From: Chitinophaga terrae (ex Kim and Jung 2007)
GTDB lineage: Bacteria > Bacteroidota > Bacteroidia > Chitinophagales > Chitinophagaceae
NCBI RefSeq assembly: GCF_900107795.1
Contig: NZ_FNRL01000016.1
Span: 80,193-144,192, forward strand
Length of the DNA: 64,000 bases
Direction: 5' to 3'
Shown here: piece after piece, positions 16,985 through 26,525 of the stretch
How positions within the stretch are numbered: position 1 is the stretch's first letter
Layout of the letters: every line of letters starts with the position of its first letter
Notes under the pieces: generated by a model
What the model saw: only the letters and a program-made list of their open reading frames with translations
Database searches by the model: none
What the model was told of the DNA's origin: nothing
Program-made: the position numbers and the translations under genes

Positions 16985-18196
16985 ATGAACTTACACGAGT
17001 ACCAGGCTAAAGAACTGTTGAAAAAATATAATGTACCGGTACAGGAAGGTATTCCGGTGGATACTCCTGAAGCAGCTGCGGAAGCATACAAGCAGCTGAA
17101 AGTACAATTTGGTAATGAGTTTGCCGTTGTAAAGGCTCAAATCCATGCCGGTGGGCGCGGAAAAGGTAAAATCCGTGGTACAGAGCAAAGAGGTGTGGCA
17201 GTAGGAAAAAATGCAGAAGAAATTAAAACCATTGCTGGAAATATCCTGGGCGGTACCCTTGTTACCATCCAGACAGGGGAAGCCGGTAAGCTGGTAAACA
17301 AAGTGCTGGTAGCACAAGATGTTTACTATCCTGGCGCCAGCCCTGTAAAAGAATTTTACCTGTCTATTCTTTTAGACCGTGCAAAAGCTGAAAACGTTAT
17401 CATGTACTCTACTGAAGGTGGTATGGATATCGAAGAAGTAGCGCACAGTACTCCTGAAAAGATCTTCAAAGAGTGGGTAAAACCAAATATGACCCTGCAA
17501 CCGTTCCAGGCTCGTAATATAGCTTTCAACCTGGGTTTAAGCGGTGAGTCATTCAAAAACATGGTAAAATTCGTGACCAACCTGTATAACGCATATGTAG
17601 GCCTGGATTGCAGCATGCTGGAAATCAACCCGCTGTTCAAAACCAGCGACGATAAGATCATTGCAGTAGATGCTAAAGTAAACCTGGACGATAACGCTTT
17701 AATGCGGCATCCGGACCTGGAAGCGCTGCGCGATATCTCTGAAGAAGATCCTACAGAAGTAGAAGCCAGCAAATACAACCTCAACTTCGTGAAGCTGGAC
17801 GGTAACGTAGGTTGTATGGTGAACGGCGCTGGTCTGGCCATGGCTACAATGGACATGATCAAATTAAGCGGCGGCGAACCTGCCAACTTCCTGGACGTAG
17901 GAGGTACTGCCAACGCGCAGACTGTGGAAGCCGGCTTCCGCATCATCCTGAAAGATCCAAAAGTTAAAGCGATCCTGATCAACATCTTTGGCGGTATCGT
18001 ACGTTGCGACAGGGTTGCACAAGGGGTGATCGATGCTTACAAATCAATCGGCAACATCAATGTTCCGATCATCGTTCGCCTGCAAGGTACCAACGCTGCA
18101 GAAGCGAAAGCGCTGATAGAAGAAAGCGGCCTGCAGGTGCAATCAGCTATCCTGCTGAGCGAAGCAGCTGCACTGGTAAACAAAGCAGTAGCCTAG
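16985..18196 (+). CDS. sucC: Succinyl-CoA synthetase (ADP-forming) beta subunit
   Basis: A 403-residue TCA-cycle subunit with an ATP-grasp N-terminal half (MNLHEYQAKELLKKYNVPV, AQIHAGGRGKGKIRG) and a C-terminal CoA-ligase half (GNVGCMVNGAGLAMATMD, FLDVGGTANAQTVEAGFRII, NIFGGIVRCDRVAQGV). It binds nucleotide and, with the alpha subunit, makes or uses succinyl-CoA. The alpha-subunit gene (sucD) is not next to it; a terminator follows at once and the next gene is on the other strand, so sucD must be elsewhere. Confidence 0.96.
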   Translation: MNLHEYQAKELLKKYNVPVQEGIPVDTPEAAAEAYKQLKVQFGNEFAVVKAQIHAGGRGKGKIRGTEQRGVAVGKNAEEIKTIAGNILGGTLVTIQTGEAGKLVNKVLVAQDVYYPGASPVKEFYLSILLDRAKAENVIMYSTEGGMDIEEVAHSTPEKIFKEWVKPNMTLQPFQARNIAFNLGLSGESFKNMVKFVTNLYNAYVGLDCSMLEINPLFKTSDDKIIAVDAKVNLDDNALMRHPDLEALRDISEEDPTEVEASKYNLNFVKLDGNVGCMVNGAGLAMATMDMIKLSGGEPANFLDVGGTANAQTVEAGFRIILKDPKVKAILINIFGGIVRCDRVAQGVIDAYKSIGNINVPIIVRLQGTNAAEAKALIEESGLQVQSAILLSEAAALVNKAVA

Positions 18197-18222
18197 TTTA
18201 TAAAAACATTAAATATTCTGTG

Positions 18223-18253
18223 AGTCCCCGGCCTGAGGCCGGGGACTTTTTTT
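18223..18253 (+). terminator. Rho-independent terminator after sucC
   Basis: A perfect GC-rich 11-bp stem (18223-18233 with 18237-18247, loop TGA) is followed by a run of T, 26 bp after the stop codon. Confidence 0.93.
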
Positions 18254-18265
18254 ATACCCGCATAA

Positions 18266-18294
18266 AAAGAGGAAGCAACCAGTGCTTCCTCTTT
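18266..18294 (-). terminator. Rho-independent terminator after the PBP1A gene
   Basis: A perfect 12-bp inverted repeat (18266-18277 with 18283-18294, loop of 5) is followed on the minus strand by a T-rich run. It lies about 70 bp past the PBP1A stop, back to back with the sucC terminator. Confidence 0.85.
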
Positions 18295-18363
18295 AATATG
18301 ATATTTGTTAAGTGATTCAAACCAGGATCCTTCCCGTGAATAAACAACTGCCTGTTAAATGTA

Positions 18364-20757
18364 TTAATGATCTTTCTTCGGTTGCGCCGGCATTGTCGCC
18401 TTTGGCGCCGGTTTCTGCTCTTCCTTCTCTTTATTATTTTCCTTATTCTCCTTTGGTTTGGCAGGTTTAGTCGGTTCCGGCTGGTCATATCCCGGCTGTG
18501 CAAAATCGTCGGCAGCTCCTGATCCATAATCATCCGCCGATCCGTTTCCTACGTTCTCTGATTCCGCTCCCGGCTGTACATTGGAATCATAGTTCATATA
18601 GATATCATCTTCCGCCATGTTAGGAGGAACAGGGAAATGATCGTTGGAACCGATCTTCAGGGTGGGATCTGCATATACTTTCTGCATAAACAGCGCCCAG
18701 ATAGGCAGGCCGGTGTTAGCACCCTGACCAACTGCTGTGGTACTGAAATGGATAAAGTTGTTTTCGCATCCAACCCAGGCGCCTGCCAGCAATTTAGGGG
18801 TATAGCCCATAAACCAGCCATCGGTGTTATCGTTAGTGGTACCGGTTTTACCAGCTATTTCGCCCTGGATGTTATAACGGGAACGGACACGGGCTCCGGT
18901 ACCTCCGGGCGCCACTACCCCTTCCATCATCTTCACCATGGTATATGCTTCTTTTTCGCTGATCACTTCACGTTTAACAGGAGCAAAGGTTTCCAGGATA
19001 TTGCCGTTACGGTCTTCGATCCTGGTGATGTAAATAGGTTTGGTGTTGATACCGCGACCCGGGAACATCGTATAGCCCTGCATCAACTCGTAGAGCGAGA
19101 TCTCTACGGCTCCCAGCGCAATAGCCGGGTAAGCGGGGATATCGCTGCTAAAGCCAACTTTATTCTTCGCAAAGTCTGCAAATGCCTTGGCGCCTATCTG
19201 TTTGATCAGGTAAGCGGCAACCAGGTTAAGCGACTTTGCCAGTGCGCCGGCCATGGTAATAGATCCGCCGGTACTGCCTTCGGAGTTCTTAGGCTGCCAG
19301 CCATTAATATTAATAGGTTCGTTCGGCAATACTGTATTTGGCGACATACCGTTCATAATAGCAAAGCAATACAGGAACGGTTTGAAGGTAGAACCAACCT
19401 GGCGGCGGGTTTTAGCTACGTGGTCGTTTTTGAAGTAACGGAAATCCGGTCCGCCTACCCAGGCTTTCACCTCCCCGCTTTCAGGGTCCATTGCCATAAA
19501 GCCCGCCTGTAAAATGGCGCGCATATATTTGATGGAATCCAGCGGGGTCATTACTGTATCAATTTCATTCAGATCAGGTTCTGTAGCGCTCTTCCAGCCG
19601 AACACCTTCATCCTGGTTGGCGTGTTGAATGCTTTGGCAATGGCAGAATCGGAAGCTTCGTCTTCTTTCATTGCTTTGTACCTATCCGACTCTTTCATGT
19701 ATTGATCCAGGAACTTTGGCCATTTTTTCCAAACGTTGCCTGTTTTAATATCATTCTGGGCAAAAAGTGATTTTTGCAATACAGCCAGGTGCTTGGCTAC
19801 TGCTTCTTCTGCATACAACTGCATTCTTGGGTTAATGGTCGTATAGATCTTCAGGCCATCCCTGTACAGGTTATATTCAGAACCATCGGATTTTTTATGC
19901 GTTTTACACCAGCCTTTCAGCTCATCGCGCAACACTTCCCTGAAGTAAGGCGCCAATCCTTTGTTATGGTCTATTTTGTTATAGTGAAGTACTATAGGTT
20001 TACTTTTAGCGGATGCAGCTTCGGCAGGCGTGATAAACTTCTCTTTCAGCATATTGTCTATCACCGTATTCCGGCGGATCAGGGCATTCTGCGGGTTGCG
20101 GCGAGGGTTGTAAATAGTGTTCCCTTTCAGCATCCCTACCAATACCGCTGCTTCTTCTATGGATAAATGACCTGCATCTTTACTAAAAAACGTACGGGCC
20201 CCGTTCTCAATACCATACACATTATCTCCGAATGCCACGGTATTCAGGTACAGGGTGAGTATTTCCTGCTTGGTGAAATTCCTTTCCAGTTTGATCGCCA
20301 TGATCCATTCCTGGATCTTCTGGAAACCGCGGTACAGGGGATTGGAGGAACGTTGTTTACCATTATCCGCCTGCAGGTTCAGCGCCAGCTGCTGGGTAAT
20401 GGTACTGGAACCTCTTTTCTTACCGATCAGCAAATAGAAAGGAATAGCCAGGGTACCTTTAGGATCGATGCCTGAGTTATCGTAAAAACGGCTTTCCTCT
20501 GTAGCGATCAGCGCATTGATCACATTTTTGGAGATCTCGTTGTAATCGCTGCTCGAACGGTCTACCTGGTAGTATTTTCCGAGGATGGTACCATCTTCTG
20601 CTATTACTTCAGAGGCCAGGGAGGCGCGTGGATTTTCCAGTTCATCCAGCGACGGCATGCCGCCAATGATCCGGAAATTGATCAGCAATACAAGGAGGAT
20701 AATAAAACCAAGAAATCCAAAAGCCACCAACCACAGTATTTTCACCGATTTTTTCAT
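18364..20757 (-). CDS. Bifunctional penicillin-binding protein 1A
   Basis: A 797-residue class A PBP that polymerises and cross-links peptidoglycan. An N-terminal membrane anchor (residues 8-28) is followed by the GT51 transglycosylase domain with catalytic Glu in IATEESRFYDNSGID (E87) and GSSTITQQLALNLQ. The transpeptidase domain carries SxxK at S456 (GSTFKPF), the SLNLVAAYLIKQIG region and KTGTTND (K637). The last about 90 residues are a low-complexity tail rich in P, K, E and D, beyond the usual end of the enzyme. The gene is alone on its strand with its own terminator. Confidence 0.95.
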   Translation of the reverse strand: MKKSVKILWLVAFGFLGFIILLVLLINFRIIGGMPSLDELENPRASLASEVIAEDGTILGKYYQVDRSSSDYNEISKNVINALIATEESRFYDNSGIDPKGTLAIPFYLLIGKKRGSSTITQQLALNLQADNGKQRSSNPLYRGFQKIQEWIMAIKLERNFTKQEILTLYLNTVAFGDNVYGIENGARTFFSKDAGHLSIEEAAVLVGMLKGNTIYNPRRNPQNALIRRNTVIDNMLKEKFITPAEAASAKSKPIVLHYNKIDHNKGLAPYFREVLRDELKGWCKTHKKSDGSEYNLYRDGLKIYTTINPRMQLYAEEAVAKHLAVLQKSLFAQNDIKTGNVWKKWPKFLDQYMKESDRYKAMKEDEASDSAIAKAFNTPTRMKVFGWKSATEPDLNEIDTVMTPLDSIKYMRAILQAGFMAMDPESGEVKAWVGGPDFRYFKNDHVAKTRRQVGSTFKPFLYCFAIMNGMSPNTVLPNEPININGWQPKNSEGSTGGSITMAGALAKSLNLVAAYLIKQIGAKAFADFAKNKVGFSSDIPAYPAIALGAVEISLYELMQGYTMFPGRGINTKPIYITRIEDRNGNILETFAPVKREVISEKEAYTMVKMMEGVVAPGGTGARVRSRYNIQGEIAGKTGTTNDNTDGWFMGYTPKLLAGAWVGCENNFIHFSTTAVGQGANTGLPIWALFMQKVYADPTLKIGSNDHFPVPPNMAEDDIYMNYDSNVQPGAESENVGNGSADDYGSGAADDFAQPGYDQPEPTKPAKPKENKENNKEKEEQKPAPKATMPAQPKKDH

Positions 20758-20959
20758 GCGCTATAATAGTTTGTTTAACAGTTGCCCTTCAACCTAAAAG
20801 AATGGCAATTTATATTATCTGTTGGCTATATAATATTTTTTTTCAATAAAGTTCTTACTGCAATAAACACGCCTGTTTATAACAGTTTGACCGACAAAGA
20901 TATTTAAAATCCAGGGGATTTGCAGATTTGCTGAAATTTAGGATTTTGTTATGAACTGT

Positions 20960-23900
20960 TTAGTTATTAGTGGTTTCATAATTATCTGCAAAGAACTTCC
21001 GGTACCCGTTCAGGTCTTTGGTGCTGTTCAGCAGGATAAAGTTATCCCGTGAAATAACGAAAAAGTTATAGTCGTTACGTTGTATCCGCGGGATGATAGT
21101 GACTGCGGCCTCGTCGCGTATTTCGTCGAAATAGGCCAGCGCTTTATCTTCGTTGGGGAACAGCCTGAAGATCAGCATTACTTCGTTCGGCGTTAATACG
21201 AAACTTCCCACTTCAATCTTTTCACCCGCATGCTTGGTTGCGTTATAACGGGTAAACTGGCTCAGTCCTTCATCCATCAGTTCTTTCGACACACGCTGGA
21301 ATGACAGCACCACGAAATAAGGATTATCTGCCGTCAGCTTATAGGGCGTAACCGGTTTTGCAGGTTGCACCGGACTTGGAGGCGCCGGCAGCGGCGAAGT
21401 CATTTTAGCAATGATCCTGGCCGAATCCGCAGGCACCTTAGCCGTATTTACCTTGTCGGCCAGCACCGGCTGCGGGTTTTGCCATGGATAACGCATGGAA
21501 ACATTTTCATCGATCACCGGGTTGCCATCGGCGGTTTTCTTTATTTCCAGGTTCGCGAGGTAATTGGTCAGTTCCGCCTTCCTGTCTAACGCTTCCATCA
21601 GCAGGAGGGCCTGGGCATGCACTTCCTCGTCGGCGGCGTATTTGGTAAGTACCTGCTGCACTGCTTTGCGCGCCAGTTGCAGGGTATCGCCAGCCTGGGC
21701 GGTGTCCATCCTGATGGCTAACATAGCTTCCAGCAGATCGAATTTTGATTGCAGGAAATTAACTCCAAAAGTACTGTCGGCCTGTTGTTTCAGGGCTTTT
21801 GCCGTTTCAAAATTGCCGCTCTTGAAGGCGAGGTAAGCTTCGTTATATGCTTTGGTGATCTCTTTCTTCTTTTGCCCGTCTATGTCTTTCAGGCCTCCGG
21901 ACCTGATAATGTCTGCGAAGTTGGTGTTCCCGTACTGGTTCAGCACCATGGTCTTGTACCTGTCGGCTTCCCTGGCATGATTGGCCTTGTTATGCCAAAC
22001 GTACAGGGAATAGATCACTTCAGGCTTGCGGGGATGCTCAGGATAGAGGATCAGCAGCGAGTCGTAGGTTTCAATGGCCAGGGGGCTGTCGTCCAGTTTG
22101 TCGTGATAGAGCTTGCCCAGGTCGAACCAGGCTTCTTTTACAGAAGCGGAGGCGGTTTCCATTTGCGCCGGTGTTAATGGCAGCCCGGCCGTCAACTGGT
22201 CTACCGTTAAGCTGTCGGGAGAGCCGGATGCGTTAGTGTTTGCCAGCGCTTCCTGGTCTTCAGGTATAAGAGGCTGATTGGAATTTGGATTTACCACGCC
22301 ATTCTGGCTGCGCCTCCAGTTATCTCCGGCCGCCCGGTTGCCCCATTTACGTTTAAACTCCGCATAGCCGGCTGATTTGCTGGCGGCATTATAAAAATAC
22401 CAGTCGCCTTTTTCTTCCTTGGGCGAATAGGCGCCGTTGTTATTGGTAATATTGGCCAGTCCATCTGTTGCTGACGTAGCATCCAGGGCCTCTTTCAGCT
22501 TTTTGGTGTTGGATTCTTTTTTCATGCCGGCCAGGAGCTTGGAAAGGTAGATATTCCTTTCGGAGGGGTCCATAGCGGCGATCCGCATTAAGCTGTCCTG
22601 TTTCTTTATGATATCCAGCTTGGCAACAACTTCTGAAAGTGCGTCTTTACGGGTAGTAACGATGGCTGCATCTTTAAAGTCCTGGGTCATTACTCCGGCA
22701 GTGCTGTCGTAGTATTTTTTCGCATCCACATAGTTGCGATGATCGTAATAGAGATCGGCCAGGCCTTTATAGGTAAGCGCCCGCTGCATCAGGTTATCGC
22801 TCGGTTGTTTGAGCGATTGTTTCATGTAATTGGCTGCGGCGTCAGGATCTTTCTTTGCAACCAGGGCGCCCATGGTATAATAAATACCATCCCTGAACCT
22901 TTCGAACTTTTGTTTGTGCAGCATGCGTTTGAGTCCTGCCAGGCTCCTGTCGGGGTCGCCGGTTGTTTGCGCATTGATGATGGCTATCTGTATCCTTGCC
23001 TGGAAGTCCATCATCGGGTCGGGTTTCAGGGCAATCACATGCCTGAACTCATCCATTGCCGAATCCGGTTGCTGCTGCATAGCGTATAGTTGTCCGAGTA
23101 TAAACGCCATACGGGCTTTCGACACCTTGTTGCGGCTCTTTGCTATGGCCAGTTTCAGGGGTTCGATAGTTTCCGGGTAGCGTTTCTGGATATAGTTGCT
23201 GTATGCCCTTACCTCGGCCAGGTCGCCATCGAGGCGATGAGGGAAGTTAGGGTCAGAGTTGAGTACATTGAGCAGCGACTGTACTTCATCGTAGTTCTGC
23301 ATGGCCAGCAGGGTACGTGCCTGCCATAAGAAGGCATCGTTCCTGGCTTTTTTATGTTTGAGGGAGCCGAATAAGCCGTTCCTTTTCTCTTTGGAGGCGA
23401 TAGAGATCTGGTCGTTCTCGTGTGCTCCTACAACTGTTTTGTATTCTGATTTATTTTTAGGGGCGAAAGCGATGTTGATATACCTGAAGGTTTTATAGGC
23501 GTTATCCAGGTCGTTTTCGTAGAAATAAGCGCGTCCGAGGAGCAGGAAGCAATCGTCTATCCATTTGCCGCGGGGATCGTGCAGCTGGATGCCCATGTTG
23601 CTTTTTTCTATTACTGAATCCAGCTCTCCTTTGCTGATGTCGCTGTTCTGGAGGCTATATGGGTAGAAGGGAAGCAAAGCGGTGTAATCGTCCTGCCCGT
23701 CGCGGTTGGCAGATTTCACAACCCTGTCCAGTTTTGTTTTAGCATGGAAGTAATAATTGAAGCGGGTGGCCATGTTCTGGAAGAACATCCTTTTCCAGTT
23801 CCATTTCTTTTTTTCCAGCATTACTTCTGAGGGAGGTCTCCTGTCTTGCACTCTGGGTTCTCTGGGTTTAAACAGGGGTTTCATCCCCGTGTGCTGCTGC

Positions 23901-24043
23901 CGGGAGGTGTCTGCTTGCCCCCTTACAGGAGTTGATCTGTTCTGGTTTTGAGGTCTTTGCTGCGCAGTTGCTGAAATAAGCCCCAGGCAAAATGACAAAA
24001 CAACGAGTACCAGACTTTTATGTAGCAATTTGATGCGATTCAT
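20960..24043 (-). CDS. sprE: Type IX secretion/gliding protein SprE (PorW) family
   Basis: A 1027-residue TPR-rich protein. After a signal peptide (LVLVVLSFCLGLISATAQ) and a basic, proline-rich stretch comes KKKWNWKRMFFQNMATRFNY, the typical start of SprE/PorW. Many TPR-like helices follow (RGKWIDDCFLLLGRAYFYEN, KARMAFILGQLYAMQQQPDS, EAWFDLGKLYHDKLDDSPLA), and a C-terminal domain ends near residue 1027. SprE connects T9SS modules in the periplasm. The family is usually a lipoprotein; here the Cys in LSFC lacks a standard lipobox, so lipidation is uncertain. It supports a working T9SS, consistent with the sorting-tail cargo at 57.4 kb. Confidence 0.85.
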   Translation of the reverse strand: MNRIKLLHKSLVLVVLSFCLGLISATAQQRPQNQNRSTPVRGQADTSRQQHTGMKPLFKPREPRVQDRRPPSEVMLEKKKWNWKRMFFQNMATRFNYYFHAKTKLDRVVKSANRDGQDDYTALLPFYPYSLQNSDISKGELDSVIEKSNMGIQLHDPRGKWIDDCFLLLGRAYFYENDLDNAYKTFRYINIAFAPKNKSEYKTVVGAHENDQISIASKEKRNGLFGSLKHKKARNDAFLWQARTLLAMQNYDEVQSLLNVLNSDPNFPHRLDGDLAEVRAYSNYIQKRYPETIEPLKLAIAKSRNKVSKARMAFILGQLYAMQQQPDSAMDEFRHVIALKPDPMMDFQARIQIAIINAQTTGDPDRSLAGLKRMLHKQKFERFRDGIYYTMGALVAKKDPDAAANYMKQSLKQPSDNLMQRALTYKGLADLYYDHRNYVDAKKYYDSTAGVMTQDFKDAAIVTTRKDALSEVVAKLDIIKKQDSLMRIAAMDPSERNIYLSKLLAGMKKESNTKKLKEALDATSATDGLANITNNNGAYSPKEEKGDWYFYNAASKSAGYAEFKRKWGNRAAGDNWRRSQNGVVNPNSNQPLIPEDQEALANTNASGSPDSLTVDQLTAGLPLTPAQMETASASVKEAWFDLGKLYHDKLDDSPLAIETYDSLLILYPEHPRKPEVIYSLYVWHNKANHAREADRYKTMVLNQYGNTNFADIIRSGGLKDIDGQKKKEITKAYNEAYLAFKSGNFETAKALKQQADSTFGVNFLQSKFDLLEAMLAIRMDTAQAGDTLQLARKAVQQVLTKYAADEEVHAQALLLMEALDRKAELTNYLANLEIKKTADGNPVIDENVSMRYPWQNPQPVLADKVNTAKVPADSARIIAKMTSPLPAPPSPVQPAKPVTPYKLTADNPYFVVLSFQRVSKELMDEGLSQFTRYNATKHAGEKIEVGSFVLTPNEVMLIFRLFPNEDKALAYFDEIRDEAAVTIIPRIQRNDYNFFVISRDNFILLNSTKDLNGYRKFFADNYETTNN

Positions 24044-24294
24044 GGATGCCAGGGTGTATAGGCTATATTATATAACTCTCAGTTTGGAAAAATATTTTAA
24101 AGATAGGATAAAATAGTTGATTGCGATGGTTGATTTCAAAGCAATTAGAGAAAAGCGGGAACATAGATAAAATTTTAATACACTGGTTTTCAGATTATAA
24201 AGATGTTAACTTTCAGGAATCGTCAAAACAAACTTCCCAATTTTACAATAATGATTAACTTTAACGCCTTAAATTCCTTAAGCAGTATTTACAC

Positions 24295-24699
24295 ATGGCC
24301 CGGAAGGTGAATAAAAACAACAGAAGAAGTTTGGAAAAGTTAAGTCATAAATACCGTCTGGTAATTATGAATGAAGATACCTATGAAGAAGTCACATCTT
24401 TCAAGCTTTCCCGGATGAGTGTTTATATTGCATTCAGTACCCTATTTGTATTATTGGTTGCTATCACTGTAGCTACCGTAGTATTTACGCCATTACGCTA
24501 TTATATACCGGGATATGGTGATCTGAAGCAACGCAAGGAATTTATTCATCTGAAAATGCGGGCCGATTCGCTGGAACATGCGGTGATGCTGCGCGATCAA
24601 TACCTGAATAATATCAAGCAGGTTATCAATGGTGAATTTACGGGCAAGTTAGACACGACAAGACTAAAGGTTCCGGCGGTAGACAACAGCACCTATTGA
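24295..24699 (+). CDS. Membrane protein resembling the N-terminus of M23 peptidases that pair with bactofilin
   Basis: A 134-residue protein: basic N-terminus, then SHKYRLVIMNEDTYEEVTSFKL, one membrane helix (VYIAFSTLFVLLVAITVATVVF), PLRYYIPGYGDL and a short coiled coil. This order closely matches, from memory, the first 120 residues of Bacteroidota M23 endopeptidases encoded beside bactofilin. Here the reading frame stops before any LytM domain; the following 150 bp hold no HxxxD or HxH coding remnant. It could tether bactofilin to the membrane without hydrolase activity. The bactofilin gene starts 151 bp downstream. Confidence 0.6.
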   Translation: MARKVNKNNRRSLEKLSHKYRLVIMNEDTYEEVTSFKLSRMSVYIAFSTLFVLLVAITVATVVFTPLRYYIPGYGDLKQRKEFIHLKMRADSLEHAVMLRDQYLNNIKQVINGEFTGKLDTTRLKVPAVDNSTY

Positions 24700-24850
24700 T
24701 TTTTGTAACAGAAACTATTCTTTTTATTATTTGAATATTTTAGTCCTACAATCACGAGCGGGTAGCGGACCAATCCTATTTTTGTTAAATGTTATTTTTT
24801 TTGTATATTTATTAAATTGTAACAACTAAACTTGGAAAACCTAATTCCCT

Positions 24851-25273
24851 ATGTTCAATAACAGTCAGAAATCGAAAGGTGACAACAAGGCGATGCTGCC
24901 GTCATCAACAATCAACATTATCGGTACTGGAACTACTATCCAGGGCGACATCGTATGCGAAGGCGATATTCGTATTGATGGCCAGGTTACCGGCCTTGTA
25001 TCTACCAAAGCCAAGATCGTAGTTGGGCCGGAAGGCGAAATCAGCGGCGACCTGGTATGCCAGAGTGCAGATATACTGGGCAAGGTAACAGGTATCATTA
25101 AAGTAGAAGATCTGTTGTTCCTGAAGGGCAACGCATTGGTAAAAGGCGATGTTTATACAGCTCATTTCGAAATGGAGCCTACAGCCAAATTTAATGGCCG
25201 TTGCTACATGGATGAACAGGCGCCAGCTGATCACCAGAAACATGGAAAAACCGTCCTCCAGGAAGCAGAATAA
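24851..25273 (+). CDS. Bactofilin
   Basis: A 140-residue cytoskeletal protein. The central beta-helix runs from about residue 20 to 115, with the repeated pattern INIIGTGTTIQGDIVCEGDI, RIDGQVTGLVSTKAKIVVG and EGEISGDLVCQSADILGKVTG, flanked by short disordered tails. Bactofilins polymerise without nucleotide and organise envelope enzymes at defined sites. The upstream gene encodes a membrane protein of the type that partners bactofilin. Its end overlaps the AtpZ gene by 32 bp. Confidence 0.92.
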   Translation: MFNNSQKSKGDNKAMLPSSTINIIGTGTTIQGDIVCEGDIRIDGQVTGLVSTKAKIVVGPEGEISGDLVCQSADILGKVTGIIKVEDLLFLKGNALVKGDVYTAHFEMEPTAKFNGRCYMDEQAPADHQKHGKTVLQEAE

Positions 25274-25466
25274 TCTAAAACTGATATATCGTTACGCCGG
25301 GTTAGCCTTCCAGATGATGGCTACGCTCGGCCTGGGTGTCTTTGCCGGATATAAGCTCGACCAGCGTATAGGCTGGCGGTTTCCCGTATTTTTGCTTATT
25401 TTTTCTTTAATTGCTTTAGCCATAATTTTGTGGCAAATTATCAAAGACACCAGAAAGCATGACTGA
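25242..25466 (+). CDS. AtpZ/AtpI-family protein
   Basis: A 74-residue inner-membrane protein with two hydrophobic helices separated by a polar turn: RYAGLAFQMMATLGLGVFAGYKLDQRIGW (GY-K-D-G signature written here in part) and FPVFLLIFSLIALAIILWQII. Such proteins assist F1Fo-ATPase assembly or Mg2+ handling and are usually encoded just before atpB. The ATG at 25242 lies inside the bactofilin frame. No ATPase subunit genes follow here. Confidence 0.82.
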   Translation: MEKPSSRKQNNLKLIYRYAGLAFQMMATLGLGVFAGYKLDQRIGWRFPVFLLIFSLIALAIILWQIIKDTRKHD

Positions 25467-25845
25467 CAGATTTTTTATTAGATTATTCGCTGTATTCGGG
25501 ATCCTTAACGGCATTCTGTTCATGATAAAACCACAGCTCCTTGACCAGGGTATGCACGTCAATATCCTGATGATAGGAAACCTGTTGCTGGCAATTATTA
25601 CCCTGGTGTCTTACCTGATGAGTCGCCAGGGCTTAGCCTCTGCCAATAACAACGCCTTTGTAAGGGCCGTGTATGGCTCTATGCTGTTTAAATTCTTCCT
25701 TTGCATCGTTGGCGTTGCAGCCTATGTGCTTACTTACCGTCCTAATGTCAGTAAACTAACTGTATTTACCCTTCTTTTTCTCTATCTTCTCTATACTGTT
25801 TTTGAAACATTCAGCCTTTTCCGGCTGACCAGGTTAAAAAAGTAA
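25459..25845 (+). CDS. Small four-helix membrane protein of the ATPase-associated type
   Basis: A 128-residue protein with four predicted membrane helices (RLFAVFGILNGILFMI, HVNILMIGNLLLAIITLVSY, YGSMLFKFFLCIVGVAAYVL, TVFTLLFLYLLYTVFETFSL). It overlaps the AtpZ gene by 8 bp, so they are translationally coupled. In related genomes an unnamed gene of this kind commonly lies between atpZ and atpB; that is from general knowledge. No function is known to me. Confidence 0.7.
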   Translation: MTDRFFIRLFAVFGILNGILFMIKPQLLDQGMHVNILMIGNLLLAIITLVSYLMSRQGLASANNNAFVRAVYGSMLFKFFLCIVGVAAYVLTYRPNVSKLTVFTLLFLYLLYTVFETFSLFRLTRLKK

Positions 25846-25849
25846 ACTG

Positions 25850-26482
25850 TTGAAAAAAGAGGCGCCACTTCATGCTTTAGCGGCTTACCTGCCAGAAGGC
25901 ACTTTCGACCAGGTAATGGATTTTATCCGCACTTACAAGGTACATCTCACCATTACCCGGGAAAGAGCAAGTATCCTGGGCGATTACCGGCATCCCGACG
26001 GAACCGGGAAAGGACACCGTATCAGCGTAAACGGATCACTGAACAGGTACGCCTTTTTGATCACCTTGCTGCACGAGATCGCACACCTCACCACGTATAA
26101 TAAATACGCGAATAATGTGCCTGCCCATGGTAAAGAATGGAAGCAGGAATTCAGCTTTATCCTGAAAGGGTTTGTAGGCAAAAACTACCTGCCCCCGGAT
26201 GTGGAAATGGCTATCAGGCAAAGTATAACCAACCCGGCGGCCAGCTCCTGCGCCGACGAAAACCTTATGCGGGTCCTCAGAAATTACGACAGGAAAAAAG
26301 AAAATCATTTATTCGTGGAACAGATACCCCTGCACGGTTTCTTCAGAACAAAGGATGGCAGGGTATTCCAGCGGAACGAAAAAATAAGGAAACGATACAG
26401 GGGTACAGAGATCGCAACCGGCAAAGTTTATCTTTTCAGCCCGGTATACGAAGTAGAATTAATTGCAGAGATGCAAAAGTGA
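25850..26482 (+). CDS. SprT-like zinc metalloprotease-fold protein
   Basis: A 210-residue cytoplasmic protein with the SprT signature HEIAH at residues 75-79 (LITLLHEIAHLTTY) and a third zinc ligand candidate H93 in PAHGKEWKQEF. The C-terminal part (FFRTKDGRVFQRNEKIRKRYRG through GKVYLFSPVYEVEL) resembles an SprT C-terminal beta region but shows no clear CxxC zinc ribbon. The frame starts with TTG at 25850, 2 bp after the stop codon of the upstream gene, so it belongs to the bactofilin/AtpZ operon. The biological substrate is unknown. Confidence 0.8.
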   Translation: MKKEAPLHALAAYLPEGTFDQVMDFIRTYKVHLTITRERASILGDYRHPDGTGKGHRISVNGSLNRYAFLITLLHEIAHLTTYNKYANNVPAHGKEWKQEFSFILKGFVGKNYLPPDVEMAIRQSITNPAASSCADENLMRVLRNYDRKKENHLFVEQIPLHGFFRTKDGRVFQRNEKIRKRYRGTEIATGKVYLFSPVYEVELIAEMQK

Positions 26483-26525
26483 GAAAGATGATCTGCTTCT
26501 CCCTTCTGCATCCCTGCTAACTATA

